DNA of 64,000 nucleotides from Limosilactobacillus caviae (GCF_014635905.1 NZ_BMDS01000001.1:372001-436000); one strand, 5' to 3'; shown: positions 51,395 to 60,375, counted from the stretch's first letter. A program made the numbers and translations. Notes: generated from the sequence alone by a model not told the origin.

Positions 51395-52495
51395 TTAGTT
51401 TTGTGTTCGTTTTTGCGCGTCAGTTCGTATTAATTTGTAAATTGCGGCAAAGAAAGGAACGGTAAACATCATTCCAAGGATTCCAGAAATCCCACCACCA
51501 ATAATAACTGCTGCAAACACCCATACGCTTGGCAAGCCGATTGACTTACCAACGACTAATGGATAGGTAATCCGATTATCCAATTGCTGTAAAAGAATAA
51601 TAAAGATTAAAAAGATGCCAGCTTGAAGCGGTGAGATGGCAAATATGATAATAACACCAATACTTGCACCAAGGATTGCACCAATTATTGGGATCAAAGC
51701 GCCAAATGCAGTTACAACACCAATCATTGAGGCATAGGGCATCCTTAAGATCGTCATTCCAATAAAACATGAGATTCCTAGAATGGCAGCATCTTTGCAC
51801 TGACCAATGATGTAGTTACTATAACTTTCATCGAAAACCCTTATTACTTTAATTATCTGTGCCTGATAACGACTGCAATATGTTGTAAGCAGCTTTGAAA
51901 ATTGATGGTGAAGCATTTCTTTATAAATCAGGAGATAGATTGAGAAGAAGATGGCGATTACGGCAGTTGTAGCAGCTGAGAAGACAGAAGAGGCTGTCGA
52001 AATAACAGTTCTAAAGGTTCCGCCTACACCAGTTGTAAGGTATTTACCAACCTTTTCCCATTGAATATTGCGCGTGTTAAAGTTATTGAGAAGCCCCTTG
52101 AAATCACTGTTATGTTCAAAATAATCAATGAAGTTATTAATTACATGACTATGATTTGCAATTAGCAATTTAACGCAGGTGACTAATTCCGGAATAACAA
52201 GCGAAAAAACAATCGCAACTAATAAGATGATTGTTAAATACGACATTATGATTCCAAAAGGTCGTTTGAACTTTTGCTGTTTACTTTTTGAAAATAAATG
52301 TGTATATAAACGCTCATACTGATTCAATAGCAAGTTAACGATATAAGCAATTAAACAGCCAATTAATAGTGGCACTGCGGCCGAAAAAACGGTTTGAATA
52401 ATTTTAGCGATATTTCCCCAATAAGTAATTGCTAGGTAAAGAACAAATAGGGCAAGGGCCAAAGAAAGATGGTGATGATTAATATAGCGTTTCAA
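51395..52495 (-). CDS. AI-2E/PerM-family membrane protein
   Basis: A 366-residue protein of the AI-2E (PerM/YdbI/YtvI) family with seven to eight membrane helices. Marks are the N-terminal AVPLLIGCLIAYIVNLLLNQYE and the C-terminal QLDNRITYPLVVGKSIGLPSVWVFAAVIIGGGISGILGMMFTVP. Members export small signals or act as sodium/proton antiporters; which applies here is unclear. The start is TTG at 52495 with AAGGAG 8 bases upstream. It follows a TIM-barrel gene after 11 bases. Confidence 0.9.
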   Translation of the reverse strand: MKRYINHHHLSLALALFVLYLAITYWGNIAKIIQTVFSAAVPLLIGCLIAYIVNLLLNQYERLYTHLFSKSKQQKFKRPFGIIMSYLTIILLVAIVFSLVIPELVTCVKLLIANHSHVINNFIDYFEHNSDFKGLLNNFNTRNIQWEKVGKYLTTGVGGTFRTVISTASSVFSAATTAVIAIFFSIYLLIYKEMLHHQFSKLLTTYCSRYQAQIIKVIRVFDESYSNYIIGQCKDAAILGISCFIGMTILRMPYASMIGVVTAFGALIPIIGAILGASIGVIIIFAISPLQAGIFLIFIILLQQLDNRITYPLVVGKSIGLPSVWVFAAVIIGGGISGILGMMFTVPFFAAIYKLIRTDAQKRTQN

Positions 52496-52506
52496 AACGA
52501 GGCTCC

Positions 52507-53337
52507 TTAGTTGGTAAGTTTATTATAGAGATTTAGCAAATATTCGTGACTTTCAAGCTGTTCACGACAATCATTTTGATCTTTTAGATTGATTTCATAA
52601 ATACTTGTTGCAGCTGTGTTCAGACGAGGCAATACAGCTGCCCAATCAATCTTACCAGTTCCTAACGTAAGGCTGTCATGAGTTTTTCCCATTGAATCAA
52701 CCAAATGATAATGAACAATATTATTCTTCAGATGCTCTAAAGATTGCTGGAGCCCTTGATTGTCACCGTGAAGCTCAATGAAACAATGAGAAGTATCAAA
52801 AGCCAGCCTGTAATTATGAGCAAGGATCTCGTCTTCTTGGTCAGGATCCCCGTAAGCAAAGACTGGTGCAATTGAGTTTTCAAACATAATGTGATCGCCG
52901 CCAGCTGCTGCAAAACGATCTAAACGCTGATAGACTGCTTCTCGTGCTGTTTCGACGTTTGGATAAAGTGAAACAAAATAGTGTGATTCAGGGCCGGCAT
53001 ATCCGCCGTGGATTAAAACTTGAACGTCTAAATCATCTGCAAGATAGAGGAGCTTTTCTGTCGTCATCTCAATAAAGCGATATAGGCCAGGGTATAGTCT
53101 TTCTGGAGCAACAACTTCTGAATGATGCTCATGGAAACTCATTGGATGGTGGAGAACGATATGCGTAATTCCGCTATCCTTGACATATTGGATTGCATCA
53201 TAGAGGCGGTGATACCCTTCTGTAGTAAAATCACCACTGGCGGTAAAGAACTCGTAAGTCATGGGCTTATATTTTAGACGATTATCAATTTGTGATTGCT
53301 GACTGCTTCCCTTTAATCCTAATTGTGGTTGAAACAT
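52507..53337 (-). CDS. TIM-barrel protein (xylose isomerase/AP endonuclease 2-like)
   Basis: A 276-residue protein of the AP_endonuc_2/sugar-epimerase superfamily. The metal-site residues expected of a TIM barrel appear: HIVLHHP, VLIHGGYAG, HIMFENSI, LAFDTSHCFIE, VHYHLVDSMGK and SIYEINLKD. The acidic and histidine residues at the strand ends (E in FENS, D-H in DTSH, H in YHLVD, E in YEIN) suggest an active metal centre. Function could be a sugar isomerase or an endonuclease IV relative; the lack of more of the Nfo motif set favours the former. CAGGAGG precedes the ATG. Confidence 0.82.
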   Translation of the reverse strand: MFQPQLGLKGSSQQSQIDNRLKYKPMTYEFFTASGDFTTEGYHRLYDAIQYVKDSGITHIVLHHPMSFHEHHSEVVAPERLYPGLYRFIEMTTEKLLYLADDLDVQVLIHGGYAGPESHYFVSLYPNVETAREAVYQRLDRFAAAGGDHIMFENSIAPVFAYGDPDQEDEILAHNYRLAFDTSHCFIELHGDNQGLQQSLEHLKNNIVHYHLVDSMGKTHDSLTLGTGKIDWAAVLPRLNTAATSIYEINLKDQNDCREQLESHEYLLNLYNKLTN

Positions 53338-53435
53338 AAAAAAGCCTCCTGATTAAACTATCTATTGTTATATCTTACCAGATTTTTAACCAATCGCTGT
53401 GGTAAGATACCATATTGAGGGAAGAGGTGTTTCAC

Positions 53436-54344
53436 ATGAAACAATGGTTGCCAAGTCAACCGCTCATACTAACGCCAATTATTCCATTAATGTGGACGAC
53501 TGGCTGGGCTTGCATGGCATCTGCCTATACCGTTCTAGGAGTTCAACCGCCTTATTCAGTTCAACTACAGGAGTCAATCCTACTTATATCAGCCGTAATT
53601 CTGGTGGCTAATATCTATAACTTACTCTTAATATCTCAGCGAATTGAACGGTACCGTGATTATCCAACGTATGGTCCGCGAACATTATTATTAGCAATTG
53701 TCCTAATTGTTTCCATTGTCATGGCATGGGGGCAGCCCAAAGCAATTTTAGTACCGAATCGTTTAACCTTTTTTGTGGCCGCTTTTATTATTTTGAATTT
53801 TTTGCAAGCACTTCTTAGTGAGTTCTTTACTCTTTTTGAGCGGCCCGTTACAAGACGAAAGCTTGCTTCAATGTATTTACCGACAGTAACTTTATGTTTG
53901 TCTGGCCTTATTATTCCTGCTTGCGTTAACGTACATGATAGTTGGCAACTGCCGCTTATGGGATGTGGTTGTAGTTTGCTAATTTATTTTACTTGGGAAA
54001 CTTGGCAAAATTTACCAGGGATACTTAGTAAAGGTTCGGTGAATAATAGCATAATGTATGAATTGCTGGTTGGAATAAATCTCGCGTCTGCAATGCTTAC
54101 TATTATTAGCGGAGTGCTATTTTTTGTTTTTAGTATGGTTGAACGGAGGTTTATCTTTAGCCTCTATTGCTTTGTAATTAGTCTTCCTATTAATGGGATA
54201 AGCGGCCTGCTGATCAGTGCTCTTCAACGTTATAATAATGATTATCGCTATGGACACGTTAAAGGAAAACCGCAACGGTATATTTATTGTGGGATGCTGA
54301 TAATGATTATTTTTATTATCGCTGTATTTTATCTAGCAGCTTAA
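53436..54344 (+). CDS. Polytopic membrane protein of unknown function
   Basis: A 302-residue protein with about nine to ten predicted membrane helices and no recognised family motif. It is Trp- and Cys-containing with PLMWTTGWACMAS near the N-terminus and a final helix before the C-terminal AA. ATG 53436 has GAGGTG about 6 bases upstream; the track back to a TTG at 53415 lacks a ribosome site. It is divergent from the TIM-barrel gene with a gap of about 100 bases. Its closeness to the glycerol region may be coincidental. Confidence 0.6.
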   Translation: MKQWLPSQPLILTPIIPLMWTTGWACMASAYTVLGVQPPYSVQLQESILLISAVILVANIYNLLLISQRIERYRDYPTYGPRTLLLAIVLIVSIVMAWGQPKAILVPNRLTFFVAAFIILNFLQALLSEFFTLFERPVTRRKLASMYLPTVTLCLSGLIIPACVNVHDSWQLPLMGCGCSLLIYFTWETWQNLPGILSKGSVNNSIMYELLVGINLASAMLTIISGVLFFVFSMVERRFIFSLYCFVISLPINGISGLLISALQRYNNDYRYGHVKGKPQRYIYCGMLIMIIFIIAVFYLAA

Positions 54345-54472
54345 TTGAAAATTATTTCTAGTAAGAACATTAAATTATTGCGGACTAAATTGTAAAATAT
54401 TGCTGTTAATAAACAAATAATCTTATAAAGACAATAAAATATATGATAGGTGTGCTAACATTATACTTGTAT

Positions 54473-54486
54473 AGAAAGCGCATACA
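54473..54486 (+). promoter_or_regulatory. cre-like site upstream of the glycerol facilitator
   Basis: AGAAAGCGCATACA matches 12 of 14 positions of TGWAANCGNTNWCA. It lies 36 bases before the start codon, after a possible TATACT -10 box. The remaining stretch 54345-54472 is AT-rich with no gene. Confidence 0.5.
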
Positions 54487-54521
54487 ATTTGGGAATAACT
54501 TAAAAAGGTTGGTGTTGTGGT

Positions 54522-55229
54522 ATGCATGGATTTATTGGCGAATTCTTTGGCACAATGGTTCTTATTCTATTGGGAGCCGGGTGTTGTGCTGGTAATAGTT
54601 TAAACAAGACATATGGTAAACAAAGCGGCTGGTGGTTCATTTGTATTTCATGGGGATTAGCAGTTACGATGGGGGTCTATGTTGCAGGTTTTCTCGGTTC
54701 ATTGGGACATTTAAATCCAGCTGTAACAATTCCGTTTGCTATTTTTGGCCTGTTCCCATGGAGTAATGTGGTACCTTATTTACTTGGTCAATTCCTCGGT
54801 GCATTTGTTGGTGCAGTATTAGTAATTATTCAGTTTTATCCACAATTTAAAGCAACTCCAAATGAAGAAGAAGGAAATAGTGTTGGTATTTTTGCTACCC
54901 GTCCTGCAGTGAATAGTCCAATTTTTAACTTTTTATCAGAAGTGATTGCGACCTTTGCATTTATTTTTGTACTTTTAAATCTTGGTAACTTTACTCAAGG
55001 CATGAAACCATTTATTGTCGGGCTGGTTATTGCTGTTGTTGGTACATGTCTTGGTACGACAACAGGTTTTGCCTTAAATCCGGCTCGTGATTGGTCACCA
55101 CGTTTGGCATATACTATTTTGCCGGTTCCAAATAAAGGAGCTGCAGAATGGTGGTATGCTTGGGTTCCAATGTGTGGGCCAATTGTTGGGGGCCTTCTTG
55201 CATGTGCTTTACAAACAGCGCTTGTTTAA
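54522..55229 (+). CDS. pduF: Glycerol/propanediol diffusion facilitator (PduF/GlpF type)
   Basis: A 235-residue aquaglyceroporin with six helices and two half helices. The two pore motifs are GHLNPAVT (around residue 66) and ALNPARDWSPR (around 186); the second has the aspartate after NPAR typical of glycerol facilitators. It lets glycerol or 1,2-propanediol enter passively. It stands upstream of eutJ and the pdu operon and is separated from eutJ by a terminator-like hairpin at 55241-55268. GlpF would be an equally good name; PduF is chosen from context. Confidence 0.88.
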   Translation: MHGFIGEFFGTMVLILLGAGCCAGNSLNKTYGKQSGWWFICISWGLAVTMGVYVAGFLGSLGHLNPAVTIPFAIFGLFPWSNVVPYLLGQFLGAFVGAVLVIIQFYPQFKATPNEEEGNSVGIFATRPAVNSPIFNFLSEVIATFAFIFVLLNLGNFTQGMKPFIVGLVIAVVGTCLGTTTGFALNPARDWSPRLAYTILPVPNKGAAEWWYAWVPMCGPIVGGLLACALQTALV

Positions 55230-55240
55230 TGATGATATAA

Positions 55241-55268
55241 AAGGGGAGGCTAAGCAGCCTCTTTATTT
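55241..55268 (+). terminator. Intrinsic terminator after the facilitator gene
   Basis: GAGGCT (55246-55251) pairs with AGCCTC (55256-55261), extended by G-T pairs, with a 4-base loop, followed by TTTATTT. Confidence 0.75.
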
Positions 55269-55301
55269 AGTTTAAATGCGGTAGCCCGTAGGAGAAAGCT
55301 A

Positions 55302-56135
55302 ATGGAAAAAGAAATATTAAAGAATAGTAATGAACAATTAAAAAAATTCGCAATGATTGTTAACGGCGATAAGCCCATGCGCAAAGTTAAGCCTGAAGAA
55401 AAACTAAAGGCAGGGGTAGATTTAGGAACCTCTTCAATCGTTTTAACGGTCCTTGATTCTAAAAATAGAATTGTGTATGGAGCATATGAATATGACCATG
55501 CAGTTCAAGACGGTATCGTAGTTAATTTTATGGAATCAGTTAATATTTTAAGGCGCCTAAAGGAAAAGGCTGAGAAAGTGCTAGGATGTGAGCTTAAGAC
55601 AGCCTGTGGTGCAATTCCTCCGAAGACTGGTGAAAAAAGTGCTAAAGTGGTTGCTAATGTTATTGAAGAAACAGGTATGATTTGTACAGGTATTGAAGAT
55701 GAACCAACAGCGGCAGCTAAATTTCTGCGATTAGCTAATGGTACGGTTGTTGATATTGGTGGAGGAACCACTGGAATTAGTGTTTTCAAGAATAATAAGC
55801 TCATTCATGTTATTGATGAAGCAACGGGTGGTTTCCACATGACGCTTGTTCTGGGCGGACGCTATAAGATTAAGAATGACGAAGCAGAACAACTAAAGCG
55901 TAATAAAGATAAGGAACCTGAAGTGTATGCCGTTATTAAACCAGTTGTAGAAAAGATGGCAGCAATTGTTCAAAACATGGGTGCGGAAGTTATCGACCCA
56001 GTAATCGTTGTAGGCGGTGCTACTAACTTTGCGGAATTTACAACCACATTTAGTAAGTCTTTGAAGCGTAAGGTTTATAAGCCGCTTTATCCACAATTCG
56101 TAACGCCATTGGGTATTGCAATGTTTGACGATTAA
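55302..56135 (+). CDS. eutJ: EutJ-type Hsp70/actin-fold protein
   Basis: A 277-residue protein with the actin/Hsp70-type ATP fold: phosphate 1 loop GVDLGTSSIVLTVLD (residues 38-52), phosphate 2 loop VDIGGGTTGISVF (around 149-161) and adenosine motif IVVGGATNF. EutJ belongs to ethanolamine microcompartment operons and is thought to be a chaperone or reactivation aid. Here it stands with glycerol genes, as in L. reuteri pdu clusters, and no ethanolamine lyase genes are visible. The N-terminal 35 residues before the fold (MEKEILKNSNEQLKKFAMI) form a helix that could direct it to the shell. GTAGGAG precedes the ATG. Confidence 0.88.
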   Translation: MEKEILKNSNEQLKKFAMIVNGDKPMRKVKPEEKLKAGVDLGTSSIVLTVLDSKNRIVYGAYEYDHAVQDGIVVNFMESVNILRRLKEKAEKVLGCELKTACGAIPPKTGEKSAKVVANVIEETGMICTGIEDEPTAAAKFLRLANGTVVDIGGGTTGISVFKNNKLIHVIDEATGGFHMTLVLGGRYKIKNDEAEQLKRNKDKEPEVYAVIKPVVEKMAAIVQNMGAEVIDPVIVVGGATNFAEFTTTFSKSLKRKVYKPLYPQFVTPLGIAMFDD

Positions 56136-56162
56136 AACAATAAATAAAGTGAAATACACGTA

Positions 56163-56208
56163 AAAAGCTCTCTCAAATCGACTTCTGGGCCGATATGAAA
56201 GAGCTTTT
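56163..56208. terminator. Bidirectional terminator between eutJ and pocR
   Basis: AAAAGCTCT (56163-56171) pairs with AGAGCTTTT (56200-56208), with an inner ATCG/CGAT pair. It ends both converging transcripts. Confidence 0.82.
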
Positions 56209-56215
56209 GCTATCT

Positions 56216-57310
56216 TTAAATAATTTTTTCAGTATAAATCCATTGTATTACTGAACGGTCAAAAACGTTTATTTCACTTGCAGGAATAATTGGTTGTGAG
56301 CAATCTACTGTATAAACCCAACCGGCTTTGTTACGGACATCGTTTAAATCGTTGATTGAATAGATGTAAGGATACCCGTTTAAATCGCGGGCTTTAAATG
56401 AGATTTCGTTCTTATTAAAGAAGTCTTTTGAAATTTCATAAACAGATTTATTAGATCGCCATTGGAGATTTCGCGGGATGGTATAAATTTTCTTAATTGC
56501 AGAATTATATTTACGATATTTTGAAGGTGTCATCCCAACTTTCTGTTTAAAAATCTTAGTAAAGTAACTTGTTTGTGAGAACCCAACCGAATGAGCTAAT
56601 TTATTTATTGGCGTATTTGTAAAAATAAGCTTTTCTTGTGCAAGAGCAATCTTTTGCAAATTGATGTAATTGATGAAGTTGTCATTAAAGTAGTTCTTAA
56701 AGATTCGACTTAAGTACGAAGGAGATAAATATATTTTTTGAGAAACGTTTTCGAGGGTTAATGATTTTTCGAGATTGGAGTTGATATATTTTAATGCCAT
56801 CATGATATTTTTTTCAATATCAGATGGTGACGAATCTCCTGCATTATTGCCATTGACTGTGAAATTCGTTGGAAGCGGATAGACGCCAGCACCAGTTGGA
56901 GCCTCAGAGATACTTAAAATGCTGTTAAGGGATTGAGCTAATGAGGAAGCCTTAGAAGCCTCAATTGGATCTAAGATAATAATTTGATTGGATTTATCAC
57001 TAATGATTTCTTTGAGTGATGTTTCGATATATTTTCCACACAATTTAATAAAGTCAACATCAATATGTGAGGCATCAAGAATAAAAAATCCGCTCAAAGA
57101 ACAATTAACAGCCAGTGGAAAAAGAAAGTAGTTTTTGAATCCTAGTTTCCTTAAATAATCTAGGGATACATTTGAATCAAAAAGAAGCGTATTACAATCT
57201 ACAACAGTGCCAGTCACACTTGTGAAAACAATATTATTCTTAGTGAGATCTTGAAAAGTTTTAGTAACTCTTTGGATGTCGTTAAGAAACTTTGATGAAT
57301 ATTCGTACAT
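56216..57310 (-). CDS. pocR: PocR/PduR-type AraC regulator of the pdu operon
   Basis: A 364-residue AraC-family activator. Residues 1-130 have the size of the PocR sensory domain. Residues 168-268 are the two helix-turn-helix motifs of AraC (LTLENVSQKIYLSPSYLSRIFKNYF and INKLAHSVGFSQTSYFTKIFKQKVGMTPSKYRKY). Unusually, a further 95 residues follow the DNA-binding domain. In Salmonella, PocR activates pdu and cob genes in response to propanediol. Here the gene diverges from pduA with a 254-base shared region that holds a palindrome and a cre site. AGGTGG precedes the ATG. Confidence 0.92.
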   Translation of the reverse strand: MYEYSSKFLNDIQRVTKTFQDLTKNNIVFTSVTGTVVDCNTLLFDSNVSLDYLRKLGFKNYFLFPLAVNCSLSGFFILDASHIDVDFIKLCGKYIETSLKEIISDKSNQIIILDPIEASKASSLAQSLNSILSISEAPTGAGVYPLPTNFTVNGNNAGDSSPSDIEKNIMMALKYINSNLEKSLTLENVSQKIYLSPSYLSRIFKNYFNDNFINYINLQKIALAQEKLIFTNTPINKLAHSVGFSQTSYFTKIFKQKVGMTPSKYRKYNSAIKKIYTIPRNLQWRSNKSVYEISKDFFNKNEISFKARDLNGYPYIYSINDLNDVRNKAGWVYTVDCSQPIIPASEINVFDRSVIQWIYTEKII

Positions 57311-57482
57311 AAAAAATCCACCTAACTTATCTTATTTAGAGGTTATTATCAACTATACCCCTACCATACTAGCATATATTTATGCAAAGTAAGCGCTATT
57401 TTGTCAATTTAGTAACATATAATTATGCTTTTTTGTCTTTCTATCTAATATACAGATTTTTAAGATAATATATTATAAACGC

Positions 57483-57502
57483 CATGTTATAGAATGAACA
57501 TG
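57483..57502. promoter_or_regulatory. Inverted repeat upstream of pduA, possible PocR site
   Basis: CATGTT (57483-57488) and AACATG (57497-57502) are complementary arms around 8 bases, in the region between pocR and pduA. The repeat stops 8 bases before the cre site. Confidence 0.4.
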
Positions 57503-57510
57503 TACCAAAT

Positions 57511-57524
57511 TGTAAGCGATTTCT
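57511..57524 (+). promoter_or_regulatory. CcpA-type cre site upstream of pduA
   Basis: TGTAAGCGATTTCT matches 13 of 14 positions of TGWAANCGNTNWCA, 41 bases before the pduA start. It predicts repression of the pdu operon when a preferred sugar is present. Confidence 0.7.
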
Positions 57525-57564
57525 TTCATCGCTGATTGTGTTTATACTTTAGGAGGCAATTTTT

Positions 57565-57843
57565 ATGGGACAAGAAGCACTTGGTTTAATTGAAACTAAA
57601 GGACTTGTAGCATCAATTGAAGCTGCCGATGCAATGGTTAAGGCAGCTAATGTTAAATTGATCGGTCAAGAAAAAATTGGTCACGGATTAGTAACTGTTA
57701 TGGTTCGTGGTGATGTTGGTGCTGTTAAAGCATCAGTTGACGCTGGTGTTCAGGCTGCTGAAAATATTGGGGAAGTTGTTTCTAACTACGTAATTCCACG
57801 TCCTCAATCTGAAGTCGAAAAGCTCTTACCAAATAAAGAATAA
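57565..57843 (+). CDS. pduA: Microcompartment shell protein PduA
   Basis: A 92-residue single BMC-domain shell protein that forms hexamers with a central pore for substrate. Typical pieces are [28 protein letters not shown] and the edge lysine region, and [40 protein letters not shown] stands before the ATG. It is the first gene of the pdu operon, with the upstream region of 254 bases shared with pocR. An intercistronic hairpin behind it (57857-57905) may raise its dose relative to the enzymes. Confidence 0.95.
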   Translation: MGQEALGLIETKGLVASIEAADAMVKAANVKLIGQEKIGHGLVTVMVRGDVGAVKASVDAGVQAAENIGEVVSNYVIPRPQSEVEKLLPNKE

Positions 57844-57856
57844 GTTTTTAAAGGTT

Positions 57857-57905
57857 AAAGCCCTTATACAGACTGCAAGATACAAATATCTGTAATAAGA
57901 GCTTT
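57857..57905 (+). promoter_or_regulatory. Intercistronic hairpin between pduA and pduB
   Basis: AAAGC and CTTAT-ACAGA on the left pair with TCTGT-AATAAG and GCTTT on the right with a few bulges. A short T-rich stretch follows. It may be a partial terminator or a 3' stabiliser of pduA RNA. Confidence 0.5.
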
Positions 57906-57940
57906 ATTATTAGGAGCTTTTATAAGCAGGAGGCAAAAAA

Positions 57941-58657
57941 ATGAATGACTTTCTAAATTCTACTAGCACAGTTCCCGAATTTGTCGGTGCTAGTGAAATT
58001 GGTGACACTATCGGAATGGTGATTCCACGTGTTGACCAACAATTACTAGATAAATTGGATGTTACAAAACAATATAAGACACTAGGAATTTTGAGCGATC
58101 GTACTGGTGCTGGTCCGCAAATCATGGCAATGGATGAAGGTATCAAGGCTACTAATATGGAATGTATTGATGTTGAATGGCCACGTGATACCAAAGGCGG
58201 CGGTGGTCACGGATGTTTAATCATCATTGGTGGTGACGATCCAGCTGATGCACGTCAAGCAATTCGTGTTGCTCTTGATAATCTTCATCGAACATTTGGG
58301 GATGTTTATAATGCGAAAGCCGGGCACCTTGAACTACAATTTACAGCTCGTGCTGCCGGTGCTGCTCATCTTGGCTTAGGCGCAGTTGAAGGAAAAGCTT
58401 TTGGATTAATCTGTGGTTGTCCTTCAGGTATTGGTGTTGTTATGGGAGATAAAGCGTTGAAGACTGCTGGTGTAGAACCACTAAACTTTACTTCTCCTAG
58501 TCACGGAACAAGTTTCTCAAACGAAGGATGCTTGACCATTACCGGTGATTCAGGTGCCGTTCGTCAAGCTGTTATGGCTGGACGAGAAGTTGGATTAAAG
58601 TTGTTGTCACAGTTTGGTGAAGAACCAGTTAATGATTTCCCATCATACATTAAGTAG
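57941..58657 (+). CDS. pduB: Microcompartment shell protein PduB
   Basis: A 238-residue trimeric shell protein with two BMC domains in tandem (about residues 40-130 and 140-230). The first carries KQYKTLGILSDRTGAGPQIMAMDEGIKATN, the second AGAAHLGLGAVEGKAFGLICGCPSGIGVVMGDKALK. The N-terminal 40 residues are outside the domain and in the Salmonella protein anchor shell to core. CAGGAGG precedes the ATG. It is followed after 24 bases by pduC. Confidence 0.95.
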   Translation: MNDFLNSTSTVPEFVGASEIGDTIGMVIPRVDQQLLDKLDVTKQYKTLGILSDRTGAGPQIMAMDEGIKATNMECIDVEWPRDTKGGGGHGCLIIIGGDDPADARQAIRVALDNLHRTFGDVYNAKAGHLELQFTARAAGAAHLGLGAVEGKAFGLICGCPSGIGVVMGDKALKTAGVEPLNFTSPSHGTSFSNEGCLTITGDSGAVRQAVMAGREVGLKLLSQFGEEPVNDFPSYIK

Positions 58658-58681
58658 ATCTGGAAGGAGGACTACTTTATT

Positions 58682-60358
58682 ATGAAACGTCAAAAACGTT
58701 TTGAAGAACTAGAAAAGCGGCCAATTCATCAAGATACATTTGTTAAGGAATGGCCTGAAGAAGGTTTCGTTGCAATGATGGGTCCAAATGACCCTAAGCC
58801 AAGTGTAAAAGTTGAGAACGGTAAGATTGTCGAAATGGATGGCAAGAAGCGGGAAGACTTTGACCTAATTGACCTCTATATTGCTAAGTATGGAATTAAC
58901 GTTGACAATGTTGAAAAGGTTATCAATATGGACTCAACTAAGATTGCACGGATGTTAGTTGATCCAAATGTATCACGTGAATCCATTATTGAAATTACTT
59001 CTGCACTAACTCCAGCGAAAGCCGAAGAAATTATTAGTAAGCTTGACTTTGGTGAAATGATTATGGCTATCAAGAAGATGCGTCCGCGTCGGAAACCAGA
59101 TAACCAATGTCACGTTACTAACACGGTTGATAACCCTGTTCAAATTGCTGCTGATGCTGCTGATGCTGCGCTTCGTGGCTTCCCAGAACAAGAAACTACT
59201 ACTGCCGTTGCCCGTTACGCACCATTTAATGCTATTTCAATCTTGATTGGTGCTCAAACCGGTCGTCCTGGTGTATTAACACAATGTTCTGTTGAAGAAG
59301 CAACCGAATTGCAATTAGGAATGCGTGGCTTTACCGCTTATGCTGAAACTATTTCAGTTTATGGTACTGACCGGGTATTTACTGATGGTGATGATACACC
59401 ATGGTCTAAAGGATTCCTTGCATCATGTTATGCATCACGTGGTTTGAAGATGCGGTTTACTTCAGGTGCCGGTTCAGAAGTTTTGATGGGTTACCCAGAA
59501 GGTAAGTCAATGTTATATCTTGAAGCGCGTTGTATTTTACTTACCAAGGCTTCAGGTGTTCAAGGGCTTCAAAACGGTGCCGTAAGTTGTATTGAAATTC
59601 CAGGTGCTGTTCCTAACGGTATCCGGGAAGTTCTTGGTGAAAACCTATTATGTATGATGTGTGATATTGAATGTGCTTCTGGTTGTGACCAAGCATACTC
59701 ACACTCAGATATGCGGCGGACTGAACGGTTTATTGGTCAATTTATTGCCGGTACTGATTACATTAACTCTGGTTACTCATCAACTCCTAACTACGATAAT
59801 ACATTCGCTGGTTCAAACACTGATGCAATGGACTACGACGACATGTATGTTATGGAACGTGACTTAGGTCAATACTATGGTATTCATCCAGTTCAAGAAG
59901 AAACAATTATTAAGGCTCGTAATAAGGCTGCCAAGGCATTACAAGCTGTATTTGAAGATCTTGGACTACCTAAGATTACTGATGAAGAAGTTGAAGCTGC
60001 TACATATGCTAACACTCACGATGACATGCCAAAACGTGACATGGTTGCAGATATGAAAGCCGCTCAAGATATGATGGACCGTGGTATTACTGCTGTTGAT
60101 ATTATTAAAGCTCTTTATAACCATGGATTTAAGGACGTTGCTGAAGCCGTATTGAACCTTCAAAAGCAAAAGGTTGTTGGTGATTACCTTCAAACTTCAT
60201 CAATCTTTGATAAAAATTGGAACATCACTTCTGCTGTAAATGACGGAAATGACTACCAAGGTCCAGGTACTGGATATCGTCTATATGAAGACAAGGAAGA
60301 ATGGGACCGGATTAAAGATCTTCCATTCGCACTTGATCCAGAACACTTGGAACTATAG
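58682..60358 (+). CDS. pduC: Propanediol/glycerol dehydratase large subunit
   Basis: A 558-residue large subunit of the B12-dependent diol dehydratase. It converts 1,2-propanediol to propionaldehyde and glycerol to 3-hydroxypropionaldehyde (reuterin). The barrel motif GCDQAYSHSDMRRTERFIGQFIAGTDYINSGYSSTPNYDN is characteristic, as is RPGVLTQCSVEEATELQLGMRGFTAYAET. It has the usual length of this subunit (about 555). GGAGGA precedes the ATG and pduD follows after 17 bases. It is inside the shell made by PduA and PduB. Confidence 0.97.
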   Translation: MKRQKRFEELEKRPIHQDTFVKEWPEEGFVAMMGPNDPKPSVKVENGKIVEMDGKKREDFDLIDLYIAKYGINVDNVEKVINMDSTKIARMLVDPNVSRESIIEITSALTPAKAEEIISKLDFGEMIMAIKKMRPRRKPDNQCHVTNTVDNPVQIAADAADAALRGFPEQETTTAVARYAPFNAISILIGAQTGRPGVLTQCSVEEATELQLGMRGFTAYAETISVYGTDRVFTDGDDTPWSKGFLASCYASRGLKMRFTSGAGSEVLMGYPEGKSMLYLEARCILLTKASGVQGLQNGAVSCIEIPGAVPNGIREVLGENLLCMMCDIECASGCDQAYSHSDMRRTERFIGQFIAGTDYINSGYSSTPNYDNTFAGSNTDAMDYDDMYVMERDLGQYYGIHPVQEETIIKARNKAAKALQAVFEDLGLPKITDEEVEAATYANTHDDMPKRDMVADMKAAQDMMDRGITAVDIIKALYNHGFKDVAEAVLNLQKQKVVGDYLQTSSIFDKNWNITSAVNDGNDYQGPGTGYRLYEDKEEWDRIKDLPFALDPEHLEL

Positions 60359-60375
60359 AGAGGAGGTAATCTCTT

